From JAABSP01 sp011390135 (GTDB taxonomy: Bacteria > Desulfobacterota > Desulfobacteria > Desulfobacterales > JAABSP01): DNA of 14,404 bases. The notes beneath the pieces were generated by a model, which saw only the letters and a program-made list of their open reading frames with translations, had not been told where the DNA came from and did not search any database. The DNA lies in contig JAABSZ010000101.1 of the NCBI GenBank assembly GCA_011390135.1, forward strand, positions 1 through 14,404, given 5' to 3'. Every line of letters begins with the position of its first letter. Position 1 is the first letter of the stretch. A program made the translations under genes and the position numbers. This document shows, one piece after another, positions 6,106 through 13,784 of this stretch.

Positions 6106-7275
6106 TTAGATGCCCGCCTTCTCTCGGATGATATCGGCTTTGTTCGTATGCTCCCAGTTGAAATCGGGATCATTTCTGCCGAAGTGTCCGTAGGCTGAGG
6201 TCTTTCTGTAGATGGGGCGGAGGAGGTCGAGATACTCGATGATGGCGGCCGGTCGCAAATCAAAGACCTCGATGATGATCTCTCTGATTCGGCTTTCCGG
6301 GATCTTGCCCGTCTGCATGGTGTTCACCAGGATAGAAACCGGCTCGGCCACGCCGATGGCATAGGCCACCTGAACCTCGCACTTTTTGGCAATGCCGGCG
6401 GCCACGATGTTCTTGGCGATGTGGCGGGCCATGTAGGAGGCGCTCCGGTCAACCTTGGAAGGGTCCTTTCCCGAGAAGCATCCGCCGCCGTGGCTGCCGT
6501 GGCCCCCGTAGGTGTCCACGATGATCTTCCGGCCGGTCAGGCCGCAGTCGCCCATGGGGCCGCCCACCACAAAACGTCCCGTGGGGTTTATGAAGTACCG
6601 GGTGTCGCCGTCGATCATCTCTTTGGGGATCACCTTCTTGATCACCGAATCGACCACCGCCTCTTTCAATTCCTCATGGGTCACATCGGGCTTGTGCTGG
6701 GTCGAGACTACCACTGTGTCAACCCGCTTGGGCTGCCCATCCACATACTCGATGGTCACCTGGGATTTTCCGTCGGGCCGCAGGAAGTCCAAAGCGCCGT
6801 TCTTCCGGACCTGGGCCAGCCGCTTGGTGAGCTGGTGCGCGTACATGATCGACATGGGCATCAGCTCCGGGGTCTCGTCCGAGGCAAAGCCGAACATGAT
6901 GCCCTGATCCCCTGCGCCCTGATCCTTGTACAGCCCCTGGCCCGCGTTGACGCCCTGGGCGATGTCCGGGGACTGCTGATCGATGCTGGTGATCACCGAA
7001 CATGTCTGCCAGTCAAAGCCCATTCTTGAAGAATGGTATCCTATGTCCTTGATGGTCTCCCGGGCGATCTGGGGGATGTCTGCATAACAGTCGGTGGTGA
7101 TCTCGCCGGCGATAAAGGCAAGGCCGGTGGTGACCAGGGTCTCGCAGGCCACCCGGGCATTCTTGTCCTGCGCGATGATCGCATCGAGGACCGAATCGGA
7201 GATGGCGTCGGCCACCTTGTCCGGATGTCCTTCGGTTACGGATTCCGAGGTAAAAAAGTAGCTTTTCTCACTCAT
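6106..7275 (-). CDS. metK: S-adenosylmethionine synthase
   Basis: Makes S-adenosylmethionine from methionine and ATP; cytosolic, normally a tetramer. At 389 aa it is full length for bacterial MetK. GHPDK (16-20) holds ATP and metal ligands, GAGDQGIMFG (120-129) is the first family signature, and GGGCFSGKDPSKVDRSA (263-279) is the P-loop-like second signature, with Cys where Ala is common. It is last in the operon adenosine kinase, SAH hydrolase, methyltransferase, metK. The 19-base gap before it carries a 13-bp duplication; the only Shine-Dalgarno-like stretch (AAGGA) is about 14 bases from the ATG, so initiation may lean on coupling with the upstream gene. A strong terminator follows. Confidence 0.98.
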   Translation of the reverse strand: MSEKSYFFTSESVTEGHPDKVADAISDSVLDAIIAQDKNARVACETLVTTGLAFIAGEITTDCYADIPQIARETIKDIGYHSSRMGFDWQTCSVITSIDQQSPDIAQGVNAGQGLYKDQGAGDQGIMFGFASDETPELMPMSIMYAHQLTKRLAQVRKNGALDFLRPDGKSQVTIEYVDGQPKRVDTVVVSTQHKPDVTHEELKEAVVDSVIKKVIPKEMIDGDTRYFINPTGRFVVGGPMGDCGLTGRKIIVDTYGGHGSHGGGCFSGKDPSKVDRSASYMARHIAKNIVAAGIAKKCEVQVAYAIGVAEPVSILVNTMQTGKIPESRIREIIIEVFDLRPAAIIEYLDLLRPIYRKTSAYGHFGRNDPDFNWEHTNKADIIREKAGI

Positions 7276-7278
7276 ATT

Positions 7279-7304
7279 TTTCTATTCTTCCTTTCTATTC
7301 TTCA
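7279..7304. repeat. 13-bp direct duplication spanning the methyltransferase/metK junction
   Basis: Plus strand TTTCTATTCTTCC (7279-7291) followed at once by TTTCTATTCTTCA (7292-7304), identical in 12 of 13 bases. The second copy contains the stop codon of the methyltransferase gene (7295-7297), and the first lies in the spacer before metK. The duplication may have created the poor metK ribosome site. Confidence 0.7.
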
Positions 7305-8077
7305 ATGAACTCTTTGAGCATATCCTCCGGGATGTCCTGATTCTTCCGGGCCACGATGGCCTGGTAGTAGAGGGCGGTTCCGTCCTGGGAGAACCGGTGG
7401 CGGTACTTCTTCTTTGCCTCGATCTGCATGATCTTATCATCGAGCATCTTGTCGATGAGCTGGCAGAAGCCGGTGTTGTCCCCGTCGCAGACAAACTCGT
7501 CTTTGATATTAAAAGCTATCCAGCCGGGTGTGTCAACAAAATTGTAGCCGTTGGCAAAGGCCAGGGGCGGGATATCGCCGAATCCGAGCGCGGCCACGAT
7601 GGTCATCCCGTTGAAATTTCCTTTGGCCAGTGCGCTTTCGACCGGTTCGGGCAGATCCGTCAGGTCTGCTACATAGTAATCCTCATAGACCCCGGGGCGG
7701 TCTCTCTCCGCGGCCTTTGCGGCCTCTTCGATGATGTCGATGCCCACGATCATCTCCGCAGAGCATAACTCCTTCAGCTTCTCCGCTACCATGCCGTTGC
7801 CCGCGCCGATGTCGAGGACGTTCAAGGGATTGATGGTCCTGTTGCCGTTGCCCAGGTGTTCGTTGAGCAGTGAGCAGACCACGTCGGGGGAATTGCAGCC
7901 GTATCTCTCATAGAAGAGATACTCGTAGAGACCCGGGGTTTCATAGATTCTGTCGTAGTCGTGAAACCGCACCCGCTCTGTTTTGTCTCCGCACTCGATG
8001 AGAAAGTACTCTTCAGAGCCCTGCTCCACGGAATCGACTTTGGGGAAATGGATGGAAAATTCTTTTCCTGTAACCAT
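7295..8077 (-). CDS. Class I SAM-dependent methyltransferase, substrate unknown
   Basis: 260-aa Rossmann-fold methyltransferase, cytosolic. Motif I VLDIGAGNG is at 87-95, the acidic post-motif GIDI at 112-115, and a motif III-like VADL at 136-139. An N-terminal extension of about 80 residues precedes the fold, with a Tyr-rich ETPGLYEYLFYERYG stretch (46-60) that may cap the active site. No membrane span, DNA-methylase NPPY motif or CxxC metal site is seen. The start at 8077 is set by an AGAGGAGG site 5 bases upstream; an in-frame ATG at 8104 would place that site inside the gene. It sits between SAH hydrolase and metK, where it would use SAM and make SAH. I cannot name the acceptor, and a small-molecule target is as likely as a protein. 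Confidence 0.88.
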   Translation of the reverse strand: MVTGKEFSIHFPKVDSVEQGSEEYFLIECGDKTERVRFHDYDRIYETPGLYEYLFYERYGCNSPDVVCSLLNEHLGNGNRTINPLNVLDIGAGNGMVAEKLKELCSAEMIVGIDIIEEAAKAAERDRPGVYEDYYVADLTDLPEPVESALAKGNFNGMTIVAALGFGDIPPLAFANGYNFVDTPGWIAFNIKDEFVCDGDNTGFCQLIDKMLDDKIMQIEAKKKYRHRFSQDGTALYYQAIVARKNQDIPEDMLKEFIEE

Positions 8078-8132
8078 GGTTTCCTCCTCTCTGGGCGGTT
8101 TCAACCCAGAATGTAAGGTTTGTATATACCGG

Positions 8133-8152
8133 AAGCGCAGCCCCTGCGGCTT
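8133..8152 (-). other. Stem-loop in the SAH hydrolase/methyltransferase spacer
   Basis: On the minus strand AAG-CGCAG pairs with CTGCG-CTT around a GGG loop, with one bulged C, giving 8 bp. It is in the middle of the 120-base gap and has no U-run, so it is more likely an RNA-processing or stability hairpin than a terminator. It may separate expression of the upstream and downstream pairs. Confidence 0.4.
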
Positions 8153-8197
8153 ATGCTCCCGGTCTTAATGAACCTGTTTTGTATCGGTTTTTCAGTA

Positions 8198-9610
8198 TTA
8201 GTATCGGTAATGGTCGGGCTTGAAAGGACCGTTCACCGGCACGCCGATATAATCGGCCTGATCCTTGGAGAGCTTGGTCAGCTTGGCCCCGAGCCTTTCC
8301 AGATGAAGCCTCGCCACCTCTTCATCCAGCTCCTTGGGCAGCCGGTAGACATCGATCTCTCTGGGATTGTTCCAGAGGTCGATCTGGGCCAGGGTCTGGT
8401 TTGTGAATGAGTTGGACATCACAAAGCTCGGGTGGCCAGTGGCGCATCCCAGATTGACCAGGCGACCTTCGGCCAGCATGAAGATGGAGCGGCCGTCTTC
8501 AAAGGTGTATTTGTCCACCTGGGGCTTGATGTTGATCTTTTTGATGCCGGGCCAATCGTTTAGGCGATCGACCTGGATCTCGTTGTCGAAATGGCCGATG
8601 TTGCAGACGATGGCCTGATCCTTCATCCCGGCCATGTATTCTGCGGTGATGATGTCCTTGTTGCCGGTGGTGGTGACGTAGATGTCGGCATGGGGAAGCG
8701 CGTCCTCGATGGTGGTAACTTTATAGCCGGCCATGAGGGCCTGGAGCGCACAGATAGGGTCGATCTCCGTGACCCAGACCTGAGCGTTCAGCCCGGCCAG
8801 GGCCTGGGCAGAGCCCTTGCCCACATCGCCGAAGCCGCAGACCAGCGCGGTCTTGCCCGCGATCATCACGTCCGTGGCCCGCTTGATCCCGTCCACCAGG
8901 GACTCCCGGCACCCGTAGATGTTGTCGAACTTGGATTTGGTGACCGAATCGTTGACGTTGATGGCCGACACCAGCAGCTCGCCCCGCTCCTTCATCTGGT
9001 AGAGGCGATGGACACCGGTAGTGGTCTCCTCGGAGACGCCCTTCCACTCCTTGACCACCTTGTGCCAGAACTGCGGGTCCTCCTTCAGGGTCTCCTTGAG
9101 GACCGCATTGACGATGCTAAGCTCCTTGTTGTCCGTGGGGACATCGAGCATGGAGGGATCGTTTTCCCCCATATACCCTCGATGGATCAGCAGGGTCGCA
9201 TCTCCGCCGTCATCCACGACAAGGTTGGGGCCGGTTCCGTCGGGCCAGGTGATGGCCTTTTTCGTACACCACCAGTACTCCTCAAGGGTCTCTCCCTTCC
9301 AGGCGTAGACCGGGGTCTTCTTAGCCGCGATCGCGGCCGCTGCATGATCCTGAGTGGAGAAGATGTTGCAGGAGGCCCAGCGGACATCCGCGCCCAGTTC
9401 CTCCAGGGTCTCGATCAGAACCGCTGTCTGGATGGTCATGTGCAGGCTGCCCATGATCTTTGCGCCCTTCAAAGGCTTTTCGGGGCCGTACTTCTCCCGC
9501 GTGGCCATCAGCCCCGGCATCTCCTTTTCCGCGATCTCGATCTCCTTGCGGCCGAAATCGGCCAGTTCGATATCCCGGACTTTATAATCTTCATTGAGTG
9601 ACATCAGCAT
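8198..9610 (-). CDS. ahcY: S-adenosylhomocysteine hydrolase
   Basis: Hydrolyses SAH reversibly to adenosine and homocysteine with tightly bound NAD, relieving product inhibition of methyltransferases. At 470 aa it is full length for the longer bacterial type, which carries an insert relative to animal enzymes. SLHMTIQTAVLIETL (55-69) and NIFSTQDHAAAAI (82-94) are substrate-domain signatures, CGFGDVGKG (258-266) binds NAD, and the C-terminal PFKPDHYRY reaches into the neighbouring subunit. AAGGAGG stands 10 bases before the ATG at 9610; a second ATG at 9604 overlaps the stop of the kinase gene as TGATG. Either start implies translational coupling. It lies in the methyl-cycle operon. Confidence 0.98.
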   Translation of the reverse strand: MLMSLNEDYKVRDIELADFGRKEIEIAEKEMPGLMATREKYGPEKPLKGAKIMGSLHMTIQTAVLIETLEELGADVRWASCNIFSTQDHAAAAIAAKKTPVYAWKGETLEEYWWCTKKAITWPDGTGPNLVVDDGGDATLLIHRGYMGENDPSMLDVPTDNKELSIVNAVLKETLKEDPQFWHKVVKEWKGVSEETTTGVHRLYQMKERGELLVSAINVNDSVTKSKFDNIYGCRESLVDGIKRATDVMIAGKTALVCGFGDVGKGSAQALAGLNAQVWVTEIDPICALQALMAGYKVTTIEDALPHADIYVTTTGNKDIITAEYMAGMKDQAIVCNIGHFDNEIQVDRLNDWPGIKKINIKPQVDKYTFEDGRSIFMLAEGRLVNLGCATGHPSFVMSNSFTNQTLAQIDLWNNPREIDVYRLPKELDEEVARLHLERLGAKLTKLSKDQADYIGVPVNGPFKPDHYRY

Positions 9611-10635
9611 GCTCTCTTTGCCTCCTTGGGTTCCATCAGTAATAAAGTTGTTTCCGCTATGATATTTCCCCAGACCTCTCCGCTAAGAGATGTGCCCAGG
9701 TGTCGGATGACGTGACTGGCCAGCAGTGCGCCCAATTGCCCGGCCGTTGAAAGGCCGTAGCCATTGAGATAGGCGTAGAGAAAGCCGGCGGCCCAGAAAT
9801 CGCCTGCGCCCGTGGTGTCGATCAGATCGGGCACGATGGCTGCGGGGACCCGCACGCTCTCGACCCCGTTTTGGATCAGCGCGCCGTCTCTGCCGAGCTT
9901 TACCGCAGCCACTTCACAGATTTTGTGCAGTTCTTCGAGGCCGACCAGGGGATCGTCGCTGCCGGCAAAGGCCGCAGCCTCCTCTTCATTGGCAAAGACG
10001 ATGTCCACATACCGGCTTAAAATATCCGGGAGGATATCCCTTGCGGCCTCCACCACCTCGAAGGAGCCCAGATCCATGCTCACCCGGCACCCGGCACCCT
10101 TGACGGCTTTTAAGACCGCCATCAGCAGATCCCGGTTGAAGAGAAGATACCCTTCCACATGGACATGGCTGCAGCCGACAAAGTCTTCGGGGGTGACATC
10201 TTCCGGAGAAAATGCCATGGCCGCGCCGAGGTGGGTGCGCATGGTCCGCTCGGAATCGGGCGTCACCAGGCTGACGCAGAGGGCCGTGGGCGCATCCCCG
10301 TCGCTCTTGAAGCGGGTGCAGTCGCCGCCGACTCTTTTGAACTCCCCCTGATAGAATTTTCCCTCGGGATCATTGCCCAGCTTACCCATGAATGCACAGG
10401 GCATCCCCATCCGGGTAAGCGCGAACGTAGTGTTGCCGGCAGATCCGCCCGGGGTTCGAGCGGGAATGGATCGGAGTGCGCCCACCAAGGTTCGCATGGC
10501 TTCGGCATCCACCAGTTCCATCCCGCCCTTTCTTCCTGTAACGGCCTTTGAAAGCATCTCCTCTTCCACTTCGGCCACGAGATCGACCACCGGCGACCCG
10601 ACGCCGATGACCTGTATATTTTTCGGATCGTCCAT
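9604..10635 (-). CDS. PfkB-family kinase, probable adenosine kinase
   Basis: 343-aa ribokinase/PfkB-family sugar or nucleoside kinase, cytosolic. GGSAGNTTFAL (63-73) is the first PfkB signature, and DTTGAGDFWAAGFL (273-286) the second, with the catalytic Asp279 and anion hole. The gene overlaps ahcY, whose product is adenosine, so phosphorylation of adenosine to AMP is the most economical role: it pulls SAH hydrolysis forward and salvages the purine. This assignment rests on context, since the motifs alone do not separate adenosine from ribose or fructose kinases. The start at 10635 follows GGAGG by about 9 bases; an upstream ATG at 10668 has no site and would overlap the 15-bp repeats' edge. 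Confidence 0.88.
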   Translation of the reverse strand: MDDPKNIQVIGVGSPVVDLVAEVEEEMLSKAVTGRKGGMELVDAEAMRTLVGALRSIPARTPGGSAGNTTFALTRMGMPCAFMGKLGNDPEGKFYQGEFKRVGGDCTRFKSDGDAPTALCVSLVTPDSERTMRTHLGAAMAFSPEDVTPEDFVGCSHVHVEGYLLFNRDLLMAVLKAVKGAGCRVSMDLGSFEVVEAARDILPDILSRYVDIVFANEEEAAAFAGSDDPLVGLEELHKICEVAAVKLGRDGALIQNGVESVRVPAAIVPDLIDTTGAGDFWAAGFLYAYLNGYGLSTAGQLGALLASHVIRHLGTSLSGEVWGNIIAETTLLLMEPKEAKRAC

Positions 10636-10669
10636 AAAGATAAACCTCCGGTATATTGAATAATGCATC

Positions 10670-10714
10670 TTTTATGACACTAGATTTGATGGCTCCGGAT
10701 TTTATGATTCCGGA
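10670..10714. repeat. Three tandem 15-bp units upstream of the kinase gene
   Basis: On the minus strand TCCGGAATCATAAAA, TCCGGAGCCATCAAA and TCTAGTGTCATAAAA abut with a period of exactly 15. The first two share TCCGGA, and the first and third share TCATAAAA. The block ends 34 bases before the kinase ATG, so it sits in the promoter or leader of the methyl-cycle operon and might be a regulator's binding array. Confidence 0.65.
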
Positions 10715-11390
10715 TCGGATCGAGAGTCGAACCTGTTGATTCGGCCTTCTGATAAACAACTCTATTTACCGTCTCATCAAAAGGTCTCAACGGATTCAAG
10801 ATGCCATGCGGATACGATGCCAATCACCGGTCCGACGATCTATTATCGGCATTCCGCTTCTAGTTGTAAATACTCTTTTATCAGTTACCCGGGTATGATG
10901 CCGGGATTTTTAGATCGGTATGACCCGCAGGCATTTTTCAGGGATGCCGTTGGGGGTATTGCATTCAAGCGGAGAAAAGGAAGGGAAAGATCGTTATAAT
11001 TGCATTGTCCAAAATGTATTGATGAGAATTGATTATCATGGGTGATCTTTTTTACCTCCGCTCGATTTTCTCGCTTCCTATTTTTTGAAGCCCTGTAAAT
11101 GAAACTGTAAACAAATTGGATTGGTGCTTTATTTGATCTCTTGTACCTGCTAACTGAACTAATATTACATTGTGTAGAAAATAAAGTCAAGGGATTTCCC
11201 CAAATTATTTTGAGCATTGAATCTAATTTTCTTCTCGACCCCGAATTCTCCGATTCAGGGGCCGCTCTTCTCCCATACCCGGCTTTGCCGGAGAAAATAC
11301 ATCTTTCACCTTATTTTCTGAGCCATTCAGGTTCTGTACGCTTTTGTATGAGAGGAATCGAAGCATTCGATAAAAAAAAGGAGAAGAGAT
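10715..11390. other. AT-rich intergenic region between divergent transcription units
   Basis: About 680 bases with no gene I can support; the open frames here lack ribosome sites and family resemblance. It should hold the promoters for the leftward methyl-cycle operon and the rightward stress genes, but no strong -35/-10 pair stands out. Small inverted repeats: CCCGG/CCGGG followed by ATTTTTA (about 10889-10912); GGCAT/ATGCC (about 10930-10948); CCCCGAAT/ATTC-GGGG with one bulge (11239-11261); CCGGC-TTT-GCCGG (11279-11291). A sigma-54-like GG-N10-GC pair on the minus strand (10807-10822) lacks the TT before GC and is weak. I see no SAM or SAH riboswitch that I can recognise by eye. Confidence 0.5.
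11022..11039. promoter_or_regulatory. Fur-box-like palindrome
   Basis: ATGAGAAT-TG-ATTATCAT: arms of 8 bases with one mismatch around a 2-base centre. It resembles the Fur 7-1-7 pattern (TGATAAT-n-ATTATCA) but has one extra central base. It lies about 350 bases from the plus-strand SDR gene and 390 from the kinase gene, so which gene it would serve is unclear. Confidence 0.3.
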
Positions 11391-12254
11391 ATGGGCAGTG
11401 AAAAGGAGAACCTCCAGCCGCCGCAACATCAAAAGAGACAGCCCGGAAAGCGGTCCGAAATGACCCCCAAGCCGGTGACCGAAAGCGATGCGTATGTTCC
11501 CTCGGGGAAACTGAAGGACAAAAAGGCCCTGGTCACAGGGGGCGACAGCGGGATCGGCCGGGCCGTCAGCATCCTTTTTGCCAAAGAGGGCGCAGATGTT
11601 GCCATTGTCTATCTGGATGAGCACAAGGATGCAAAAGAGACCCAGGGTCTGGTGGAGAAGTCCGGCCGCAGATGCATCACCCTCTCGGGCGACATCGGAG
11701 AGATCGATTTCTGCAGGGAATGCGTCAAAAAGACCATCGATGAACTCGGAGGCCTCGACATCCTCATCAACAATGCCGGAGAGCAGCACGCGTATCAGGA
11801 TCTGTCGGAGATCTCGCCCGATCAGTTCGAGCGGACCTTTAAAATCAACGTCTTCTCCATGTTCTATTTTGTCCAGGCCGCGCTTCCCCATCTCAAGGAG
11901 GGGAGCGCCATCGTCAACTCCACATCGGTGACGGCATACCAGGGGCATCCAACCCTGATCCCCTATTCTGCCACCAAAGGGGCCGTTACGACCCTGACCC
12001 GATCCCTGGCCATCAGCCTGGCCGATAAGGGCATCCGGGTCAATGGGGTTGCGCCGGGGCCCGTCTGGACACCGCTGATCCCCGCGAGTTTCAGCAAAAA
12101 GAAGGTATCAAAGTTCGGAGAGGCAACCCTCATGGGCCGGCCCGGAGAGCCCGTGGAGATCGCGCCCAGCTACCTATTTCTGGCCTGCGAGGACTCCTCC
12201 TATATGACCGGGCAGGTCATCCACCCCAACGGGGGCCGGATCATCAACGGATAG
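11391..12254 (+). CDS. SDR oxidoreductase of the GSP39/YghA stress type
   Basis: 287-aa NAD(P)-dependent short-chain dehydrogenase, cytosolic; relatives are general-stress proteins and aldehyde reductases. It has the N-terminal extension typical of this subgroup, rich in Gln and Pro (QPPQHQKRQPGK, 9-20), before the Rossmann fold. The cofactor loop is TGGDSGIG (49-56), followed by NNAGEQ (127-132), a catalytic Ser179, and Tyr192 with Lys196 in YSATKGA. HPNGG near the C-terminus is also typical. AAGGAG lies 7 bases before the ATG. A small Rho-N-like gene follows after 10 bases, and the pair probably forms a stress operon; no promoter is obvious. It is only distantly related to the dehydrogenase at the left end. 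Confidence 0.93.
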   Translation: MGSEKENLQPPQHQKRQPGKRSEMTPKPVTESDAYVPSGKLKDKKALVTGGDSGIGRAVSILFAKEGADVAIVYLDEHKDAKETQGLVEKSGRRCITLSGDIGEIDFCRECVKKTIDELGGLDILINNAGEQHAYQDLSEISPDQFERTFKINVFSMFYFVQAALPHLKEGSAIVNSTSVTAYQGHPTLIPYSATKGAVTTLTRSLAISLADKGIRVNGVAPGPVWTPLIPASFSKKKVSKFGEATLMGRPGEPVEIAPSYLFLACEDSSYMTGQVIHPNGGRIING

Positions 12255-12264
12255 AGGAGCAACT

Positions 12265-12519
12265 ATGGCCAAAAATCACGGACCGAGCATCGAGGATGAC
12301 GAGCAGTACGAAGAACTCAGGAAAAAAGGAGAGAGCAAGGAGAAGGCGGCCCGGATCGCCAATACCGACCCGAAGAAGGCCGGAAAAAAGGGGGGAAAAG
12401 CGGGCAAATATGAGGATTGGTCCAAAGATGACCTCTATGAAAAGGCCAGGGAGGTGGGGATCGAAGGGCGCTCCAAGATGAACAAAAAGGAGTTGATAGA
12501 CGCCCTTCGCAACCATTAG
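12265..12519 (+). CDS. Small basic Rho-N/SAP-like protein (DUF7218 type)
   Basis: 84-aa, Lys/Glu-rich soluble protein. An N-terminal helical stretch contains EQYEELRKKGESKEKAARIA (13-32), followed by a Gly/Lys-rich linker (KKAGKKGGKAGK). The C-terminal Rho N-terminal/SAP-like helix-extended-helix is about 49-82 (W-S-K-D-D-L-Y-E-K-A, then IEGRSKMNKKELI), a fold that often binds nucleic acid. AGGAG lies 5 bases before the ATG. Such proteins are widespread, small and uncharacterised, and often lie near stress genes; here it is coupled to the stress-type dehydrogenase. DNA or RNA binding is inference from the fold. Confidence 0.85.
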   Translation: MAKNHGPSIEDDEQYEELRKKGESKEKAARIANTDPKKAGKKGGKAGKYEDWSKDDLYEKAREVGIEGRSKMNKKELIDALRNH

Positions 12520-12544
12520 ATGGGAGAGTGAATGGGAGGGCTTC

Positions 12545-13645
12545 TCAGCCGCTCACCTCCCGGATGAGGGCATCCGTATCGGCAAGGGCCTCCTCTACAT
12601 TGGCCGTGAGCAGGGACTGGGTCTCTTTGACCCCATCCATCCCCCGGGTCCAGCGCCGATATGATCCCAGCAGGTTCATCAGATATGCCACTGGGGTTAC
12701 AGCCACTCCGCCCTTTGCCAGAACCCCTCTTATGGCCTGGAGGTTGCGGCCGGCGCACATATCGGTCAGCAGATCCGGTTCCAGGAGCATCAGCTTTCCG
12801 ATCTCCTGCCCTTTCCAGGCGCTGACCACAATGTGATTGCCGTTTTCACAGCAGATTCGGGAGAAGTCCAACAGATCACGGGTTTGCTCTCGAAGGGATT
12901 CAATCTGTTTTTCGATCATCGTCAGCCCGATGAAAATCGGCGCGGCATTCTCCCGAATCCGCTCGAACCGCTCTTTCAGGGCTGCGGTGTCAGCAGCGCT
13001 CTTTTGGATGCGGCTCCGGATCTCTCGATTTTCGCACCCGTGGGCAGCCGAATCGAGACCGCCCCGGAGCAGTTCAAGCCCGTAAAGCCGCAGCCGGATC
13101 TCCCGATTGAGATCCCGCACCCGGGCATGGTGGCTCCGAATCTGCAGATAATGCCCCCAGAGGCGTCTGTTTCCAAACCCGATGGACTGAAGAACCGCTT
13201 CGATATAGACCTTGAAGGATCGGTATTCGTCTCCGAGGGCATCGAGATGGAGGCCGATGGTGGGGGGAGGTTCCAGAAGCCGGGTTAAAAAGCCGGCAGA
13301 CCGGTCTTTTTCGATTTTGTCAACGGTCTGGAAAGGGTTCATCCGGCCAAAGGTCCGATCGAGCTTCTCCATCTCATAGGGTATTCGCTCCCACCGGGGC
13401 GCGGTCATATGATTTTGGAGGCTGCTCAGGGCACTCTGCAGATCTTCTGCGGCAAGGACCCACCGGCCGAGAAGGTCATCTCCGGCCACTTCGGCCGCAG
13501 CGGCATCCTTATCCTGACAACGGTCAACCAGCAGGCCCGTACATTCGGAGGCCCAGCGGGCAGCTCTCTCCACCGTCTGCGGGGGAAAGGCTTTGAGAAA
13601 CGAAGGGACTACCGGGGGCTGGATAGGGGGGGAAAGGGATTCCAT
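12545..13645 (-). CDS. Unknown helical protein (366 aa)
   Basis: I recognise no family. The first 20 residues are Pro-rich (PPIQPPVVPSF), then the protein is almost wholly helical, with charged amphipathic stretches such as residues about 205-260 (EIRSRIQKSAADTAALKERF, then a second coil with KQIESLREQTRDLL). Near 270-345 is a more hydrophobic part containing VAVTPVAYLMNLLG. There is no signal peptide or clear membrane span. The C-terminus is acidic and helical. The second of two adjacent ATG codons (13645) is preferred, because AAGGAG is 5 bases from it but only 2 from the first (13648). It is convergent with the stress pair and has its own strong promoter. It might be a scaffold or sensor; this is inference. 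Confidence 0.82.
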   Translation of the reverse strand: MESLSPPIQPPVVPSFLKAFPPQTVERAARWASECTGLLVDRCQDKDAAAAEVAGDDLLGRWVLAAEDLQSALSSLQNHMTAPRWERIPYEMEKLDRTFGRMNPFQTVDKIEKDRSAGFLTRLLEPPPTIGLHLDALGDEYRSFKVYIEAVLQSIGFGNRRLWGHYLQIRSHHARVRDLNREIRLRLYGLELLRGGLDSAAHGCENREIRSRIQKSAADTAALKERFERIRENAAPIFIGLTMIEKQIESLREQTRDLLDFSRICCENGNHIVVSAWKGQEIGKLMLLEPDLLTDMCAGRNLQAIRGVLAKGGVAVTPVAYLMNLLGSYRRWTRGMDGVKETQSLLTANVEEALADTDALIREVSG

Positions 13646-13710
13646 CATCTCTCCTTGGCAAATGCGTCCATAACGGATTTCTTCGGATAAATCCTGCTCA
13701 CTAGAGATGG

Positions 13711-13739
13711 AGTATAAAAAAAAATGAAAGGGAAGTCAA
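13711..13739 (-). promoter_or_regulatory. Sigma-70 type promoter for the 366-aa gene
   Basis: On the minus strand TTGACT (13734-13739), a 17-base spacer containing a T-run, and TATACT (13711-13716). Each hexamer matches consensus in five of six positions with optimal spacing. Transcription would start near 13704, leaving a leader of about 60 bases before the ATG at 13645. Confidence 0.75.
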
Positions 13740-13784
13740 TGGACTTATCATTTAAGGATTTCAACAGAAAGGGACAGGGAGAGC

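Noticed and set aside
8181..8208. GTATCGGT repeated 20 bases apart at the end of ahcY
   Set aside because: One copy lies in coding sequence and the flanks do not match, so it is too short to call a repeat.
8591..9601. 336-codon plus-strand frame opposite ahcY
   Set aside because: Shadow of a certain gene; composition and lack of motifs are typical of antisense reading.
10807..10822. Second sigma-54-like GG-N10-GC element upstream of the kinase gene
   Set aside because: The TT before GC and the C of GGCAC are missing, so it is only a chance-level match.
10889..10912. CCCGG/CCGGG hairpin plus T-run on the plus strand
   Set aside because: The stem is only 5 bp and no plus-strand gene lies upstream to terminate.
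10885..11217. 110-codon minus-strand frame in the intergenic region
   Set aside because: AT-rich, irregular codon use, no ribosome site and no recognisable motif.
11223..11948. 241-codon minus-strand frame overlapping the stress SDR
   Set aside because: Antisense to the well-supported SDR; no start signal.
12534..12561. GGGAGG/CCTCCC inverted repeat between convergent genes
   Set aside because: Overlaps the end of the 366-aa gene and has no U-run, so it is not a convincing terminator.
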